Source: Yamagishiella unicocca (Eukaryota > Chlorophyta > Chlorophyceae > Chlamydomonadales > Volvocaceae). From it: a stretch of 64,000 nucleotides of DNA. The position numbers were made by a program, and so were the translations under genes. Below are positions 12,501-24,200 of this stretch, in pieces; position 1 is the first letter of the stretch, and each line of letters starts with the position of its first letter. The stretch is from contig BDSL01000006.1 of the NCBI GenBank assembly GCA_003116995.1, positions 1,240,001-1,304,000 on the forward strand, given 5' to 3'. The notes beneath the pieces were generated by a model that saw only the letters and a program-made list of their open reading frames with translations, was not told the DNA's origin and made no database searches.

Positions 12501-13490
12501 CTGGAGGAGATCTACCACGGCTGCCTGAAGAAGGTAACCCACAAGCGCAAGGTGCTCCTGTTCAGCGGCGAGTACACGGAGGAGGAGCGCACGCTAACAG
12601 TGGACATCAAGCCCGGCCTGCCTACCGGTACACGCTTCGTGTTCGAAGGGTAAGGGCAGAGCAGGGCGGGGAGCGAACGCCCGTACAGGGTCTGGTTACC
12701 AGCACCACCGGTATCGGCCCGCCGCCATTCCTCGTACCGCGTGGCGTGTGCCCACCTGCGCTGTGCTTCGCCGCGCTGCGGGCCCCACAGGGAAGGCAAC
12801 AAGACGCCGAAGAAGGAGGCCGGCCCGGTCATCTTCGTGCTCAAGCCCAAGCCGCACTCGCGGTTCATCCGCCGCGGCTCCGACCTCGTGCATAAGGTGA
12901 GCACGATAGAGCGGAAACCCGGGGGCCGAAGCCCGGAGACTTACAGAGTGCAGGAGGGAGGGCCCCTGGTGCGGAGGGGGAAGGACGGCCCTGACTGCCA
13001 CTCTAGGGGCCCCGCATGCGGTCACGTTCCCGACCCCCGCAGCGCCTTACCGTTCTCCACCCCGCCACTGAGACCGTCCGCCCCTTGCGCGCCCCCCATG
13101 TCCATTCGCTTCCCTCCCCCTCCCCTCCTCCGCCAGGTCACCATGCCGCTGCACCACGCGCTGATTGGCACCTCGGTGGAGATCCGCACGCTTGACGACC
13201 GAGACCTCAAGGTGCCCATCGCCGACATCGTGCGGCCAGGTTCCACGGTGGTGGTGCCCGGGGAGGGCATGCCGCTGCCGGCGGCGCCGCAGACCAAGGG
13301 CAACCTCATCCTCGACATCGACCTGCTCTTCCCCACCCACCTGACGGAGACGCAGAAGATGCTGCTGCGGTCGGCGTTCTTCCTTCCGCCGCCCACGGAG
13401 CAAAACGAGGAACAGAAGAAGGCGCTGCGGGACTACGAGGCGGCGTTCAAGCACGAGCTGAAGGGTTGGGCCACTGTGTTCAAGCGGTAG
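9576..13490 (+). CDS. RSP16: Radial spoke protein 16, DNAJB13-type HSP40 co-chaperone
   Basis: Nine exons (9576-9619, 9770-9799, 10164-10267, 11352-11423, 11687-11785, 12087-12151, 12483-12649, 12791-12896, 13137-13490) join in phase to a 346-residue protein. The J domain starts at LDYYEVMGL and includes YRRLALKYHPDINHD with an intact HPD motif, then EAYEVLCDPKTKGFYDLYG. A short linker with FFGTNNPYEALE precedes the two C-terminal beta domains (LELTLEEIYHGCLKK, VDIKPGLPTGTRF, VEIRTLDDRDLKVPI, VPGEGMPLP), which match DNAJB13 rather than general cytosolic HSP40s with a long G/F region or zinc finger. RSP16 dimers belong to the axonemal radial spokes and join them at the cilium during assembly. 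All introns are GT-AG; the third is about 1.1 kb. A TGTAA signal lies about 65 bp after the stop. Confidence 0.93.
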
Positions 13491-13556
13491 CGGGATCTTA
13501 GGGGCGGGGGTGGTATGGGTGCCGGGCACGGGAACGCGAAAAAGGGTCGTCAAGGG

Positions 13557-13561
13557 TGTAA
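13557..13561 (+). promoter_or_regulatory. Putative polyadenylation signal TGTAA for RSP16
   Basis: TGTAA lies 67 bp downstream of the RSP16 stop codon in a GT-rich 3' region, as is usual for chlorophycean nuclear genes. Confidence 0.55.
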
Positions 13562-13989
13562 TTTGCCGGTGTAGTGGGTTTAGGGCGGGAGGTGGGGGCT
13601 GGCAGGTGGAGTGGCTTGGGGTGGTGGAGGTCCTGAGGTGGGACGCAAGCTGCGAGTTGGTGCAAGGTCACGATTTATCGAAGTTTCGTGTGCGCGTTTG
13701 AAATTGTGACTGTTATTAACTAGCCAGCTGTGGCCAACTGGAATGACCCCCTGGGGGAGGCCAGGATGGGGTCCCGCGGCGTGCGCAAGAGGGTGGTGGC
13801 GAAGGCGCCCGGAGGTGTGTTGCAGCCACCACCAGGCGCGTCCCGGCGCAATCAGATCGGGGTTTCCGCAATGCTTTCGTCGCGCAACCCACCCTCCGCC
13901 AGATCAGTTGCGTCCTATCATACGCCAGGCAGGATGGGAACGTTGGCTGGTTTCGGATGCCATGTACGGAGTCGTTTCGGCACCTTTCC

Positions 13990-14180
13990 TGGTGTCCTGC
14001 AGCCAGGCTAAACCAGGCGCGTCCAGCGCGGCATTGAGCACCGCTACGGCAAACAGGCAAGCCTGAACGACTTTCTTGACACGTTCCACAACCTCTATGC
14101 TGAGGCAATACCAGCCGTCGCCACCATGACGACCGCCTCGATCCACGCCGCCCGCAAGGACTCTGCAGGAGGACTCTGTT
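13990..14180 (+). pseudogene. Possible transposase-like remnant
   Basis: One frame reads IEHRYGKQASLNDFLDTFHN then LYAEAIPAVATMTTASIHAA. The spacing of a basic KQ pair and the hydrophobic LNDFLDTFHNLY helix is reminiscent of the C-terminal part of MULE/FAR1-type transposases. There is no start codon, no matching catalytic segment in the same frame upstream and no terminal inverted repeats that I could find. It could equally be an exon of an unrecognised gene. Confidence 0.22.
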
Positions 14181-14360
14181 ATAGTGTCCCCAATCTATAA
14201 CTGCTTCAGACGTGGCGTCAGGCGCGCGACATAAGGCAGACTGGCGACAAAGCTCTGAAACATGTTGCTCGCAAACTCCATCAGATCCGCAGGGGCATCT
14301 GCGCACGATAGCCGAAGCTATTAGTCCGTGCCCCCGAACGAAGCCACCATTGCCACCCAC

Positions 14361-14470
14361 CGTTCTCCTGCCGCAGCTGTCTCAGCTCCTCCTGCAGGCG
14401 TATAATACGCTCCTGCTGGCGCTCCTGATTTTCCCTTAAGAGCCACAATTTCCCGCTGCAACCCATCCAT
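14361..14470 (-). pseudogene. Frameshifted coiled-coil fragment
   Basis: From an ATG at 14470 the minus strand reads MDGLQREIVALK, then needs a shift of one base at a GGG run (about 14433-14435) to continue as ENQERQQERIIRLQEELRQL. After the shift the heptad pattern continues to a plausible GT donor just beyond 14361. Both halves are strongly coiled-coil, so the extra base looks like an inactivating insertion or a sequence error. No neighbouring exon could be joined. Confidence 0.35.
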
Positions 14471-15573
14471 ATTCCCACGATGTGTGTCTATCTACTGTGT
14501 AATAGCACTTGTAACGTTCATTGGATGCTGGCCGTGTAATTAAGATTGGAGTCTGCTGTGCAGAGCTTCCAGGCAAAATCAAGACGTTGTCCGACAGAGG
14601 GCCCACGGAGCACCTTACCTTCTGCCAAATTGCCACGGCATAGGAACGTGCCACGGTACAGGAAATTTAATCTGCTATCATATTACTTGGCGAAGGCGTC
14701 TAGTCGTTGTTAAGTGATACACGTCACCGCAGCGACCTTGTGCTGCCATCGAACGCCCCCGAAACGGTGCAACCGAGAGACAGATGTCATACCGCCCGGA
14801 CTAGATGGCAGCAGAAGGGTAGTTTGACATATCTCTGATAGAATTGTCACCTTGACGGATAAGAAATCTAGCATTAAACCGTGACAGGCCTGACGGCAGC
14901 TCGATGAGGCAAAGGGAGAAGAGGACTTAATGAGATCTTTCCAGACGCCCTCTTGAAGTCTTGATGTTCTGGCATTCCGTGGGGACCACGACCCACGAAT
15001 CGTAAACATATGCGAGTAGCATCCCGACAGTACGAAGACAAGTTGAATACTCGTTTCAGCGTCAACTTCACCTTCGCGGCACGGCTTGCTCGCGCGGTGC
15101 CGCACACCCTGTCCCTTACCGAAATCCCATTCCCCGCCGCTGGCGGCCCCATGTGCGACAAACACGTAGACGCTGGATGGATGCATCCCAGGGTCCCCGC
15201 CGGCTTAAACGCCAGCTCAGCCGTCATGCTAGCCTTAAACCTATCGCCGTTGCAATCCTAAAGTTTGCCTACGGCACCCACCCAACAGCACACTTCTTTC
15301 CTTCGCGGAAAGGACGACCCACCCAGCTTCGCTCCGGTCGCCCTGCCATACCCGCCGCGCAAGCCCCAGCCAGCGAAACGTACCGTAACATGCGCATCTT
15401 CCATGATGCACATCGTCGGTTAGTGGCAACCGCAATATCGTAACCTCTCCACAGAGCCACCCTTCTGTACGTAGGTTGCCACCGTGTCCTATATAAGAGA
15501 TGCGAGCCCGCAGCCTTTTTGCGCCCGTCCTATGTACCGGTATAGTCGTAGGACCCCCCAGCAGCCGCCTAGG

Positions 15574-17513
15574 CTAGCAGAGCGCCGCCGTCACCATCGC
15601 TGCGCTGCAAATGAGCGCCACCCCTAGCGTCACGCCTGACACCAGGCTGGCATGACGCAGGCAGCCAGTGGGCACATCCACAACCTCTGGCAGCAATAGG
15701 CGCACACGCATCACGCTCCAATGGCGGGCTGAGCCCCTGGCGCGGTACCGCTGCCGCTCCCCGCCCTCCGCCTGCTGCTGCTGGCTCGGCTGTTGCTGCT
15801 CGTGTATCTGGACTAGTGAGGTCGCGCTAGGCGCCTCCTCCGCCGCTGCAGAGGCCTCGGACTCGGCATCTGGCTCAGAAGGCTTGTCTCCATGGCCCTC
15901 CTCCGTTTCCCCCCGGGCGGTAAAGTCATCGTGGCCCCCAGTGCGTAGCAGCAGTAGCGGCGGGGTCCACTGGACGCGACGAACGGGGCCTGAACACAGC
16001 CGGAGAGCCAGAGGGCGAAAGCGCATCAAGGGTCGGAGGCTGCGGCTTGCGCAGGGCGCCGCAGGCAAGGCGTTTGCAGTGGATACTGTACATGCGGTGC
16101 GAGTCGTTTAAGGTCCCCGCATACGGTGGTAACCGCGTAAGGCTCCCGGCACGAATGGGTGCGGAGGAGTGTACGGCAGGTGCAGGGCCCAGTGGGTTCC
16201 GTAGGTGCGTCGCGTCAAGTCCTGTCCTGACGGCCCAGCCCTTGGGACGAGCCAACAAGCCAACTCGCAGGCTGCGGGAGCTGCGGATGTATGTGGGCAA
16301 AAGGAGACCTTACGTTCGATGCCGAGCAGGTGAGTTACTGAGGCTGCTCACCTGGGCTCAAATTCAGGATGCTGTCGCTGGCGCAGCCCTCGCCGCCGTC
16401 CACGGGCGCCGGGTATTTGGCATGGAAAGGCAGCTCGAAGGTGTGGTACACGGACCGGCCGTCTCGCTTCTTCGCGCGCTGCGTTACGTTCCGCAGGGTG
16501 ATGCCCAGCACGGTGGGGTGGCAGACAGGCGCCGGCCTGCAGACGCAGCGGCGCGCGCAGCTGTGTTCAGAAGCGGCGCGTCGTTGCCGTGTGTCGGATG
16601 GGATACACCGCCCACGCTTTGGGCGCCAAAGCGAGCAAGTGTACCACGTGCCGGCCGTTCCTCAGGTCACGGCGAAAGTTCGTTAGATCCGTAGTCATTG
16701 CCAAGGCCCCTCTGCACGTAGCACCACTGCTTGCACGCCCCGCATCCCACAGCCGCTTCGCCCTGCTCATCCCTTTCCCCCTTTCCCCGGCTTACTGTTC
16801 AAGATCAATTTGACCAAACAGAGCTACCTCGACAGAACCTGCGCATGTCAGGGTCTCGGGTAATCGTCCCAAATCCGTGTCACAGCACCTAGTCGCACTG
16901 ACCTGCCAGCACAGCTCGAGACTGCTCCAATTCATACGGATCGGCGAACAGTTCCGGTGGAAATGTTTGGAGGATTGTAATCTGCATACAGACATAACTA
17001 TTGCTTAAAGCGTGTTACCAAGTACGTAAGCATCATAGCAAGGACGACGCACCTCCCCAGATTGGATAGGCACATCAGTGCTCGCAAACAGAAGGTTTGG
17101 CGAGCATGTTAGCTCGTAGCGAACGATTTGATGAAAGCCTTCCCTGCAAATCGCACGCTTGACTGGGTGATAGCGGCGGGATCCTAACGCCTTCGCCACG
17201 GCGAACTCACCCAGTCAACAAAATTGAGACGCAATCTTCGGCAGGAAAGGATGGGCTAACTTGCACTCCTTCTGATAGTCGGTATTGAGCGGTTATGTCT
17301 GCGCCCATAAACAGGTAGATGGAGCGTCGCGGCAAAGTCAGCGACGTGCACTGCCGCCCATTTCTATATTGGTTTCGCCTTGCCTTGCCACCAGGGAAGC
17401 GAGTAGAAGCTTGGCAGTCCCTTTGGTGCAGCCGGCGAATTCGAGACTAGTAGACCGAGGCAAGCTGACGCAGCCGCCAAAAGCCACAGCAGCGGTGCAG
17501 TAGTATCAGGCAT
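15574..17513 (-). CDS. PIGX: PIG-X/PBN1-like subunit of GPI mannosyltransferase I
   Basis: Seven exons (17513-17384, 17271-17211, 17143-17053, 16981-16903, 16838-16796, 16536-16352, 15989-15574) join in phase to 334 residues. The N-terminus has a signal-like stretch (APLLWLLAAASACLGLLV). The lumenal part carries PIG-X family elements: LLTGEGFHQIVRYEL, FPPELFADPYELEQ, a Gly-Ser-Val strand, FGQIDLEQPAPVC, FELPFHAKYPAPVDGG and VQWTPPLLLLR. A Glu/Gln-rich linker leads to one C-terminal membrane helix (ASLVSGVTLGVALICSAAMV). In other eukaryotes PIG-X stabilises the catalytic mannosyltransferase PIG-M in the ER, which adds the first mannose to GPI precursors. The first intron needs a GC donor (17383-17382) to keep phase. 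No PIG-M gene is in the window. Confidence 0.75.
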
Positions 17514-18291
17514 GGCGTAACGATTCAAATAATGTTTGTTTGTTCAAGTCCGACTAGCCCATTCGCTGCAGTCGGGGAGTTTGGGGATGCTTGTACTGCA
17601 TGATGGCAGCGAGCCAAGCTCGCGAGACAAACCCAAGTCCTTGCTCAGTCATTCCCCGTCATTCCCCATGCATTGTCCGCGCCCGCCCCTAGTCTCGATG
17701 TCCAATCACGTACATCTACAGATTCGGCTTTAAAGTTAATCAGCACCAAACACGCAGCCTGCATTGCTTGACACAGCAGCCTGCATTGCTTGACACAGCA
17801 GCCTGCATTGCTTGACACAGCAGCCTGCATTGCTTGACACAGCCTGCATGCCTAAGGACAATCCTGTGCGCCAAGCCTACGTCATGCACCTCGGTGCTGC
17901 ACACCAATTCCTCATATTCCTAAGCAACCCACATACCTCGGTGCGCAGCGCGAAAGACCCTGCATGATGGCCAACACTGACGAAAAGCAATCGCGAAATG
18001 GCGATGCGCAAGAGACATGGCTACTAGAAAATGCCTTCCCTGCTGCCACGGCTTCGGCCCCGCTTCATCACACCTCCGCCATCCCGCCTGCGCATATCAC
18101 GTATCAGTACACCACTCCTTGCGGCGGCGACCCTCAGCCGCCTCCCATCCAAAACTGCCTCTACTCCCCTCGGACCACTTGCCCACATGCCCTATACTGC
18201 CCCTCGAATCGCTTACCCACACGCACAAGCACACTGGTTTACGCACATGGCCCCTCCTCCACCCCTACGGGGGAATGCCGGGAAAGCTCGT
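17514..18291. other. Spacer upstream of PIG-X, downstream of the DENN gene
   Basis: This holds the PIG-X promoter and the 3' UTR of the DENN gene (both minus strand), plus the 22-bp tandem repeat listed separately. No further gene is supported. Confidence 0.5.
17755..17842. repeat. 22-bp tandem repeat, 4 exact copies
   Basis: Four identical head-to-tail copies of a 22-bp unit beginning cagcctgcattgcttgac, followed by a partial copy. There are no spacers, so it is a minisatellite and not a CRISPR array. Confidence 0.95.
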
Positions 18292-21200
18292 CTAGCCTAA
18301 TAACGAGGCCGACCCTAGGGGTGACACTCCTGGGAACTCCCGCGGGCTCGATGCCGAAGTGAACGCCGCGAAGTCGTTACTCCCTGCAGACTCTAACCGA
18401 CCACTCTGCGTCACCTGGCCACTAGCCACAAACGGGTCAAACGCAACGCTCGAGCTTGCCGGCGCCGGGGCTAGCGCAAAGCTGCTGCTGCCAGCGCTGG
18501 CGGCTGACGGCGACATCCCAAGCAGGTCGGCGGTGCCAATGTCGCAGCTACTGCTGCCCGTGCCTGGAGCCATAGCACCGGCATGGGCAGCGGCAGCAGG
18601 CGCTGCGTGGGCTGGCATGCGGGACGTCGCGGCGAAGGGCGAAGTGGTGGCGGACGCCACGACACCGTTGACTGCTGCTGCGCTCCAGTTGCTGTTGCTG
18701 TTACTCGCGGCGCTGTAGGCCGCGCTGGCGGCTGGCGGCGCCGAACCAGTGCCGAACGGGTCCCAGTCCGACGGCGGCGGTATAAGCGTGGAGCTGCCAC
18801 GATAATGCATGCCCGTGGCGGAAACCGTTCCGCCCACGGGCGGTGTTGCCTCCCCGCTGCCAGCCGCTGCCCCGTCCACGGCTATCATGCCAGCGTCTGT
18901 CACCAGAGCCGCGGCTCTCGGTATCCCGCTTAGGGACGCCGCCCGCGTGTGGACCCGTGGGGCGAAGGGCGATACATCCGGCGGCCCATTAGACTCCGAA
19001 GGGGTCCCTGGCGCCGGGGGTGACGCCAGCGGCGTGCCATAGCTGGGTGTAGGTGGCGGCGGCATGAAGGGCAGGGTCATCCCGGTCTCACTCGCGTCCG
19101 ACCTTACCCAAGGTGGGTTCTGGCCCCCCGCCAAGCTCAGCGGGCGCTGCGGCGCATGCGGCTGCTTCAGCTTGCCGTCAGCACCGGCCAGCAGGCTGGC
19201 GCCGCCGCCACCGGTCAACTGCGCCTTGAACTTGGCGGCCCTCTCGCCTGTGGCAGCGTCGGCGTGACATGTCACATGTATGTTGTCGCGGCTTTAACAC
19301 CAGGCAGAAGAGAGTATGGGTGTATTAGCCCGTGTTGTAATCCCTACGGAATGTAAACTGGATGTGGGAGCGTTGCGCCAATGGAAACCCTACCATGACG
19401 CTGTGCGCTGGCAGTTGTGGGCGGGCGGGCAGCTGGACTCCGCCCCCTAAGCCGCCACACTTCCCTTGCGAAACACCCCATAGAAATACTCCGAGCTTTT
19501 CTCCAGCTAGTAATGCCTCTTCCCCTTTGTTGATTCACCCGTTTTTCGCTTCCCATTCAATAAAACCAGTGGTGCTTTCGGGCCAAGCCCTAAATCCTTG
19601 CGCTGTTTGTCTGTGCGCCAATTCCCCAATCCAAGTTCGCACGTCTGCGCAGCATGCGGACCCATCGGCTACCGTACCACCAGCCTACAAGCCAGCCGCA
19701 CCCCCTCCGTGCACGTTGCCTTCGGCGGTGTGTGGCAGCCCAGCGTCCAAGCCGTACCTGTGGTCTGCGGCTTGTAGGTGGGTGTGGGCAGGATGCCCAG
19801 CGCCATCTTGTCCTTTAAGCCGGACAGGAAAGCCGACAAGTTGCGGTGCTGCTGGGGGTCATCTGGCCGGGGGCCTCGCGCCCCTGAGGGCGCACTCGAG
19901 GTACTGGTCGCCGGTGCGCGACCGCTTGGGCCCGTGCTAGCAGCACCGCCGCCGCCGCTACTGTCACGCAGCGGTCCCTGCACCGGCGCTGCTGCCACGC
20001 CCGCCAGGGGTATGCTGGCCGGCTGCCCTGGCCCTGACCCTGACCCGGCCGCCAGGGGCGATGGGCCGTGCTGTGCGGGCGGCGCGGGGTTGCTTTGTTG
20101 TTGCTGCTGGGATGCTGCCGCGGACAAGGTGGCCAGGAGCTGCCGCTGCTGCAGCTGCTGGGCACGGGCACGGCGCTCGGCGTTGGTCTCCTTAGCTCTG
20201 GGTGAACTCAGTGGCGAGGTGAGGCCCGACAGCCCGGACAAGAAACCGTTCTTGGCGTCGGCTATGCCCAGACGAAGGAAGTCTTTGAAGGAGCCGTCGT
20301 ACACCCGATTACCGTCGACCAGCGTTTTGACCTGCCAGACGGGGCAAGCAGACATAGGCTCGGTCGCAGTCGCGGTGCTGCACTTCCCTACAGCCTCCAT
20401 GCTGGGTCGCCCGCTCAGGGAAAACAGGCGTTGCATTAGGCTGCGCAACCATCCTCCCAACAGCTGACCTCAAGCCGGTAAGTACCCAGAACCTCGACCA
20501 TACACCATAGTCCATCCATGTCGTTTTGCTCAAGCCCACCCGGGCCCACGGCCACAAGTGCACAGGCAAGCGCACAGTGCGACCAACCCGTACACTGCAA
20601 TTACCTGGACGCCGCCCTTGACTACCGTGCCTGCAACCGCTGCGTCCCCGGCGCCGCCATTGTTATGGAACAAGTTGGTCATGGCGGCGCCCAGTCGCGC
20701 CCCTGCGCCGGCGCTCGCAGCTACAGCCAGCGGCCCCGACGTGGCCGCCGGCGCGGCGCTGGGTCCCGGCGACTCGTGCGACGGTGTTCCGCGTAACGAC
20801 ATGTAGGTCGACTTGGCGTTGTTCGACAGCATGGGAACCGACAATCGTCGCAGGGGCGTGCTGTCGCGTCCAAAGTCGCGATCGCGGGCTCCACCGGGAC
20901 GGGCGCCGAATGCGAAGCTTGTCCCGGATGCCGCCGCCGGCGGTTGAGTGCCGCTAGGACCCGCCGCCTCCCCGGAGTCAGCGGACTGCAGGCTGTTGCC
21001 GCTTTCACTGCGCAAGTGCTCCCGGTCTGCGGACACGTCACAAAGCAATGACGAGTTGGGGAGACCCGCCATGGTGACGGTGGGCGGCGTGTTAGCATGT
21101 GCACACAGAGCAGTTAAGGCAAGAGAAAGGAGAGCACAGCCCGCATTGGCTATGGGGAGCGGCGCGCCCGCAGGTTGCCTCCATGACGTGGGCAGAAGCA

Positions 21201-24200
21201 CTCCACGTAGGCATCACAAGACGTGAGGAATGCCCTGTCGTCCCACTGCTTTGCTGCCCTGCGCCAGCCCCCTTCCCCCCGGTTTCCGCCACCCCTATTC
21301 CAGCGCGTACCCCTAGGGCTAGGGCTGGGGCTTGCTGACCCGTCGTCATCATCTTCGTGGATGTCCCACTCCGCGAAGTAGCTCGAGGGCTCCTCGAGTG
21401 TCGGGACCGACACGTCTGGGGGGCAGCAGCAGCGGCGAACTCGAGCAGGGGAGATGCGCAATGGCGCTGACAAAGTGGTATGGGCTTGCGAACGACGACC
21501 GGGCAGCGCACGATTGCTACCTCCTCCCCTCCGAACTCCCGCGCCGCTGGCGTTGAGGAATCCCGCAACATCCATAGGAGCTGTTCCCGCACATGCCGCC
21601 GTGCAGTGTCCCCCTGTCCTGCGTGCCGCAGCTGCCGTCCTGCCCCCCGTCCCTCTTTCCATCCTCGTCTCATTTGAGTTCACGCGGTCTGCGACCATTG
21701 TGCCCGCCTCGGGTTTGCTACCCACATTCATCCGCAAGGAAAGGCCAACGGCAGCGTACCTACTATCCCGGGGTAGGTTATTATTCGCCGCATGCTCTCC
21801 CCGCCGTGCACCGCGCCGAACGGGTGAGGCTGCGAGTGCAGGTCCTCGCTGTCAGTCCGGCGGTGCCGCCTCAGCTTGCTGGCCAGCTTGCCCCCACCGC
21901 CGCTACCCGTGGCGCCGACCTCGCCGATGGCGTTCCGCAAGCGGTCCCGCAAAAAGCGCCGCCGCTCCGGGTAGCGCTCCACACGCAGCTCGAACGGGTT
22001 AGACGTGGAGGGCGTACTGGGCTCAGACCCTTGGCCTGGGCTGGCTTCCGGTATCCGCCCTGTGACGCCTGCGCTGCTGGGCTCCCGCAAGCTCGTCATG
22101 TCGTACGAGCTACCCTGCCCGTACGAGCTTCCCTGAGATGCCTTGTCCAGCGTCACCAGGTTGTTGGCGCTGCTGCTCTTGCCCATGGTGATCCGCATGC
22201 GACTGCCGCCCGCGCTGTTGTACGAGAAGCTCTGCGTGCAGTTGCTGCTGGTGAGCAGCTCTATGGCGCCGCACGCCGCCATTTGCAAACGCTCCTGGAT
22301 AAACATCTGGTACAGCTGGCTGTGACGCATGGCGTTGAGGAAGGCACGGACCGTTTCGCTCCGCCTGGTGTTGGGACAGGGGTTAGAAGCCGGAGCGTTG
22401 GGACTTGCATCGCTGCCTGTAGCACGCGCGTGTAATGGCGCCGGGGGGTAGCGGACGGACACCTGGCTCTGGCCGATCGAAGACGCCTTCTGTGCCTGCA
22501 CCAAAGGGTGCCTCGACGACGCAGTGCTCCTTTGGACCGCATCCCCGAGCCAATGCATTTTCTCGCCGGTTCCCACCTCCCCGCCCCGCAGCTGTCCCTC
22601 CAGCCAAACCTGGTATCCATCTCCCAGAGGCCGCTCGCTCACCTGTGCGCCACAAATGCCGGCTGGTCGAAGTAGTGCCCATGCCCCCGCAGCATGTCGT
22701 CGTGCAGGCGACTAGAGTTGTGCGAGGTCTGCGGCGACGGCGCGCTGTCACCACCAGCCCCATTGCACCCGCCAGCTCCGCGCCCCTCGCGCCCACCGCG
22801 CGCACTGTCCCTGCCTGCACCGCCCCTCGACGTCGACGGCGCTCCCGCCGCCGACGCCGACAAGATCGTGCGCAGCAGCGGCTCTGCCTCGTCGTGGATG
22901 AAACGGCGGTAGGACCCGAAGAGCCGAACAAAGTACTCCTGCATGACGCCTGTGGTCGGCAGGCGAGGGGGCGCCTCCAGTCACTTACGCATCGCCCAAC
23001 GGCAGACATCGGCCGGACGCAATACCAGAAATGCTTACTGACAAAGCCACATGTGGAGCCTGCATTGAGCTCCGCGCAGCGCCGCTGTAAGCGCTGGCTC
23101 GACAGCGGATGACCAGTACGCCAACAACTGCCGACCAAAGCAACGGGCCCGGGCAAGGCCCGGGACAGGCGCAAAGCTTCCCCGAAAGCATCCTATCGGT
23201 GCCATTGGCTTTCGATCGTCCTGGTGGGTGCTATATGACGGAGCGTCACCAGCCATAGCTGTTCCCCGCACTGGCCTGTGCCGCGTCACCAGGGCCGACA
23301 CCCGCGCGCGAGGGCTGACGTGCAGTCGCGCGGCTTTGATCGCAACATGTGCACCACCCCAGCCCACTGTGTCCGAAGGCGGACGCGCAGGCCGCCAGCA
23401 CCCGATTTTGAGGCACCAGTCGGGCGCCCTATCCCGCGGCGTGTCGCCAGGCGGCGCAATGTGCACGGACTAAGCGGGGCGCCGATGCACCCAAGGACGT
23501 ACAGAGTGCACTGCGGCTTCTCGCGCCCGTCCGCTCCCACGCTTTCCTTACCAGTTATCACCGGGCTGCTCTCGTACTCCGTCGGGCTGCGCACAGTCTT
23601 AAAGACCGCGTCCAGAGCCCAGCCCAGCTGACGGCCGTACGGCAAAGCCCGGCCGTCGTCGTACTGTGAGCCCTGGGGCGGCAGCACCTTCTGCAGGTCC
23701 AAGTCCACTGTGGTGACTTCCGACATCGGGATGTGGCGAATCAGCGGCAGCATATCCGAGGTAAGCCCAACGAGAAAGGGCATCGGTGCAGCCAGGTAGT
23801 CCACTAGGTCCCGCGGCAGGATGGGTAGGTAGATGTGGTGCCACCTGATAGCGGGGGATGGTTGCGAAGGCGAGAGGACCAGGCAGGTGGCCGACATCGC
23901 AAGGTGCGGTAGACGCATCGACATGTGCATTGACAGGCGCAGGGCGCACCAGAGAGAGTGCGCGTGACTCAGCAGGGCACGAGGGCTGGCCACGAGGGCC
24001 TGGGGGAGGTGTCGCATCCCGGGAGACGCGGATGTGGACGGGTCGCACGTGGCATGTGTCAGGCGACTGGCGTTACGCCATAGCCATGGCGAGCTTGTGT
24101 GCGGCTGCTCGGACATCAGCCAATGCTAGGCGGCGGGCAGTCCCCTTTCGGTTGCGGTGGACCCGTGAAAGTGTCCGGCCCAAGTGCGCCTTCCCCTGTG

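Larger units (their letters stand above)
13491..15573. other. Gap with degenerate coding fragments
   Basis: Apart from the RSP16 3' UTR, this 2.1-kb stretch has two pieces with protein-like character (13990-14180 plus strand and 14361-14470 minus strand, listed separately). The part from 14480 to 15570 shows only open frames without recognisable motifs; I see no RNA gene. Confidence 0.5.

Noticed and set aside
17755..17842. Regular repeats that could suggest a CRISPR array
   Set aside because: The units are directly adjacent with no unique spacers, and the genome is eukaryotic.
21092..21737. Minus-strand frames extending exon 8 of the DENN gene
   Set aside because: Beyond DIHEDDDDG the frame loses domain character; a donor at 21339-21338 or about 30 bp further along explains the exon better.
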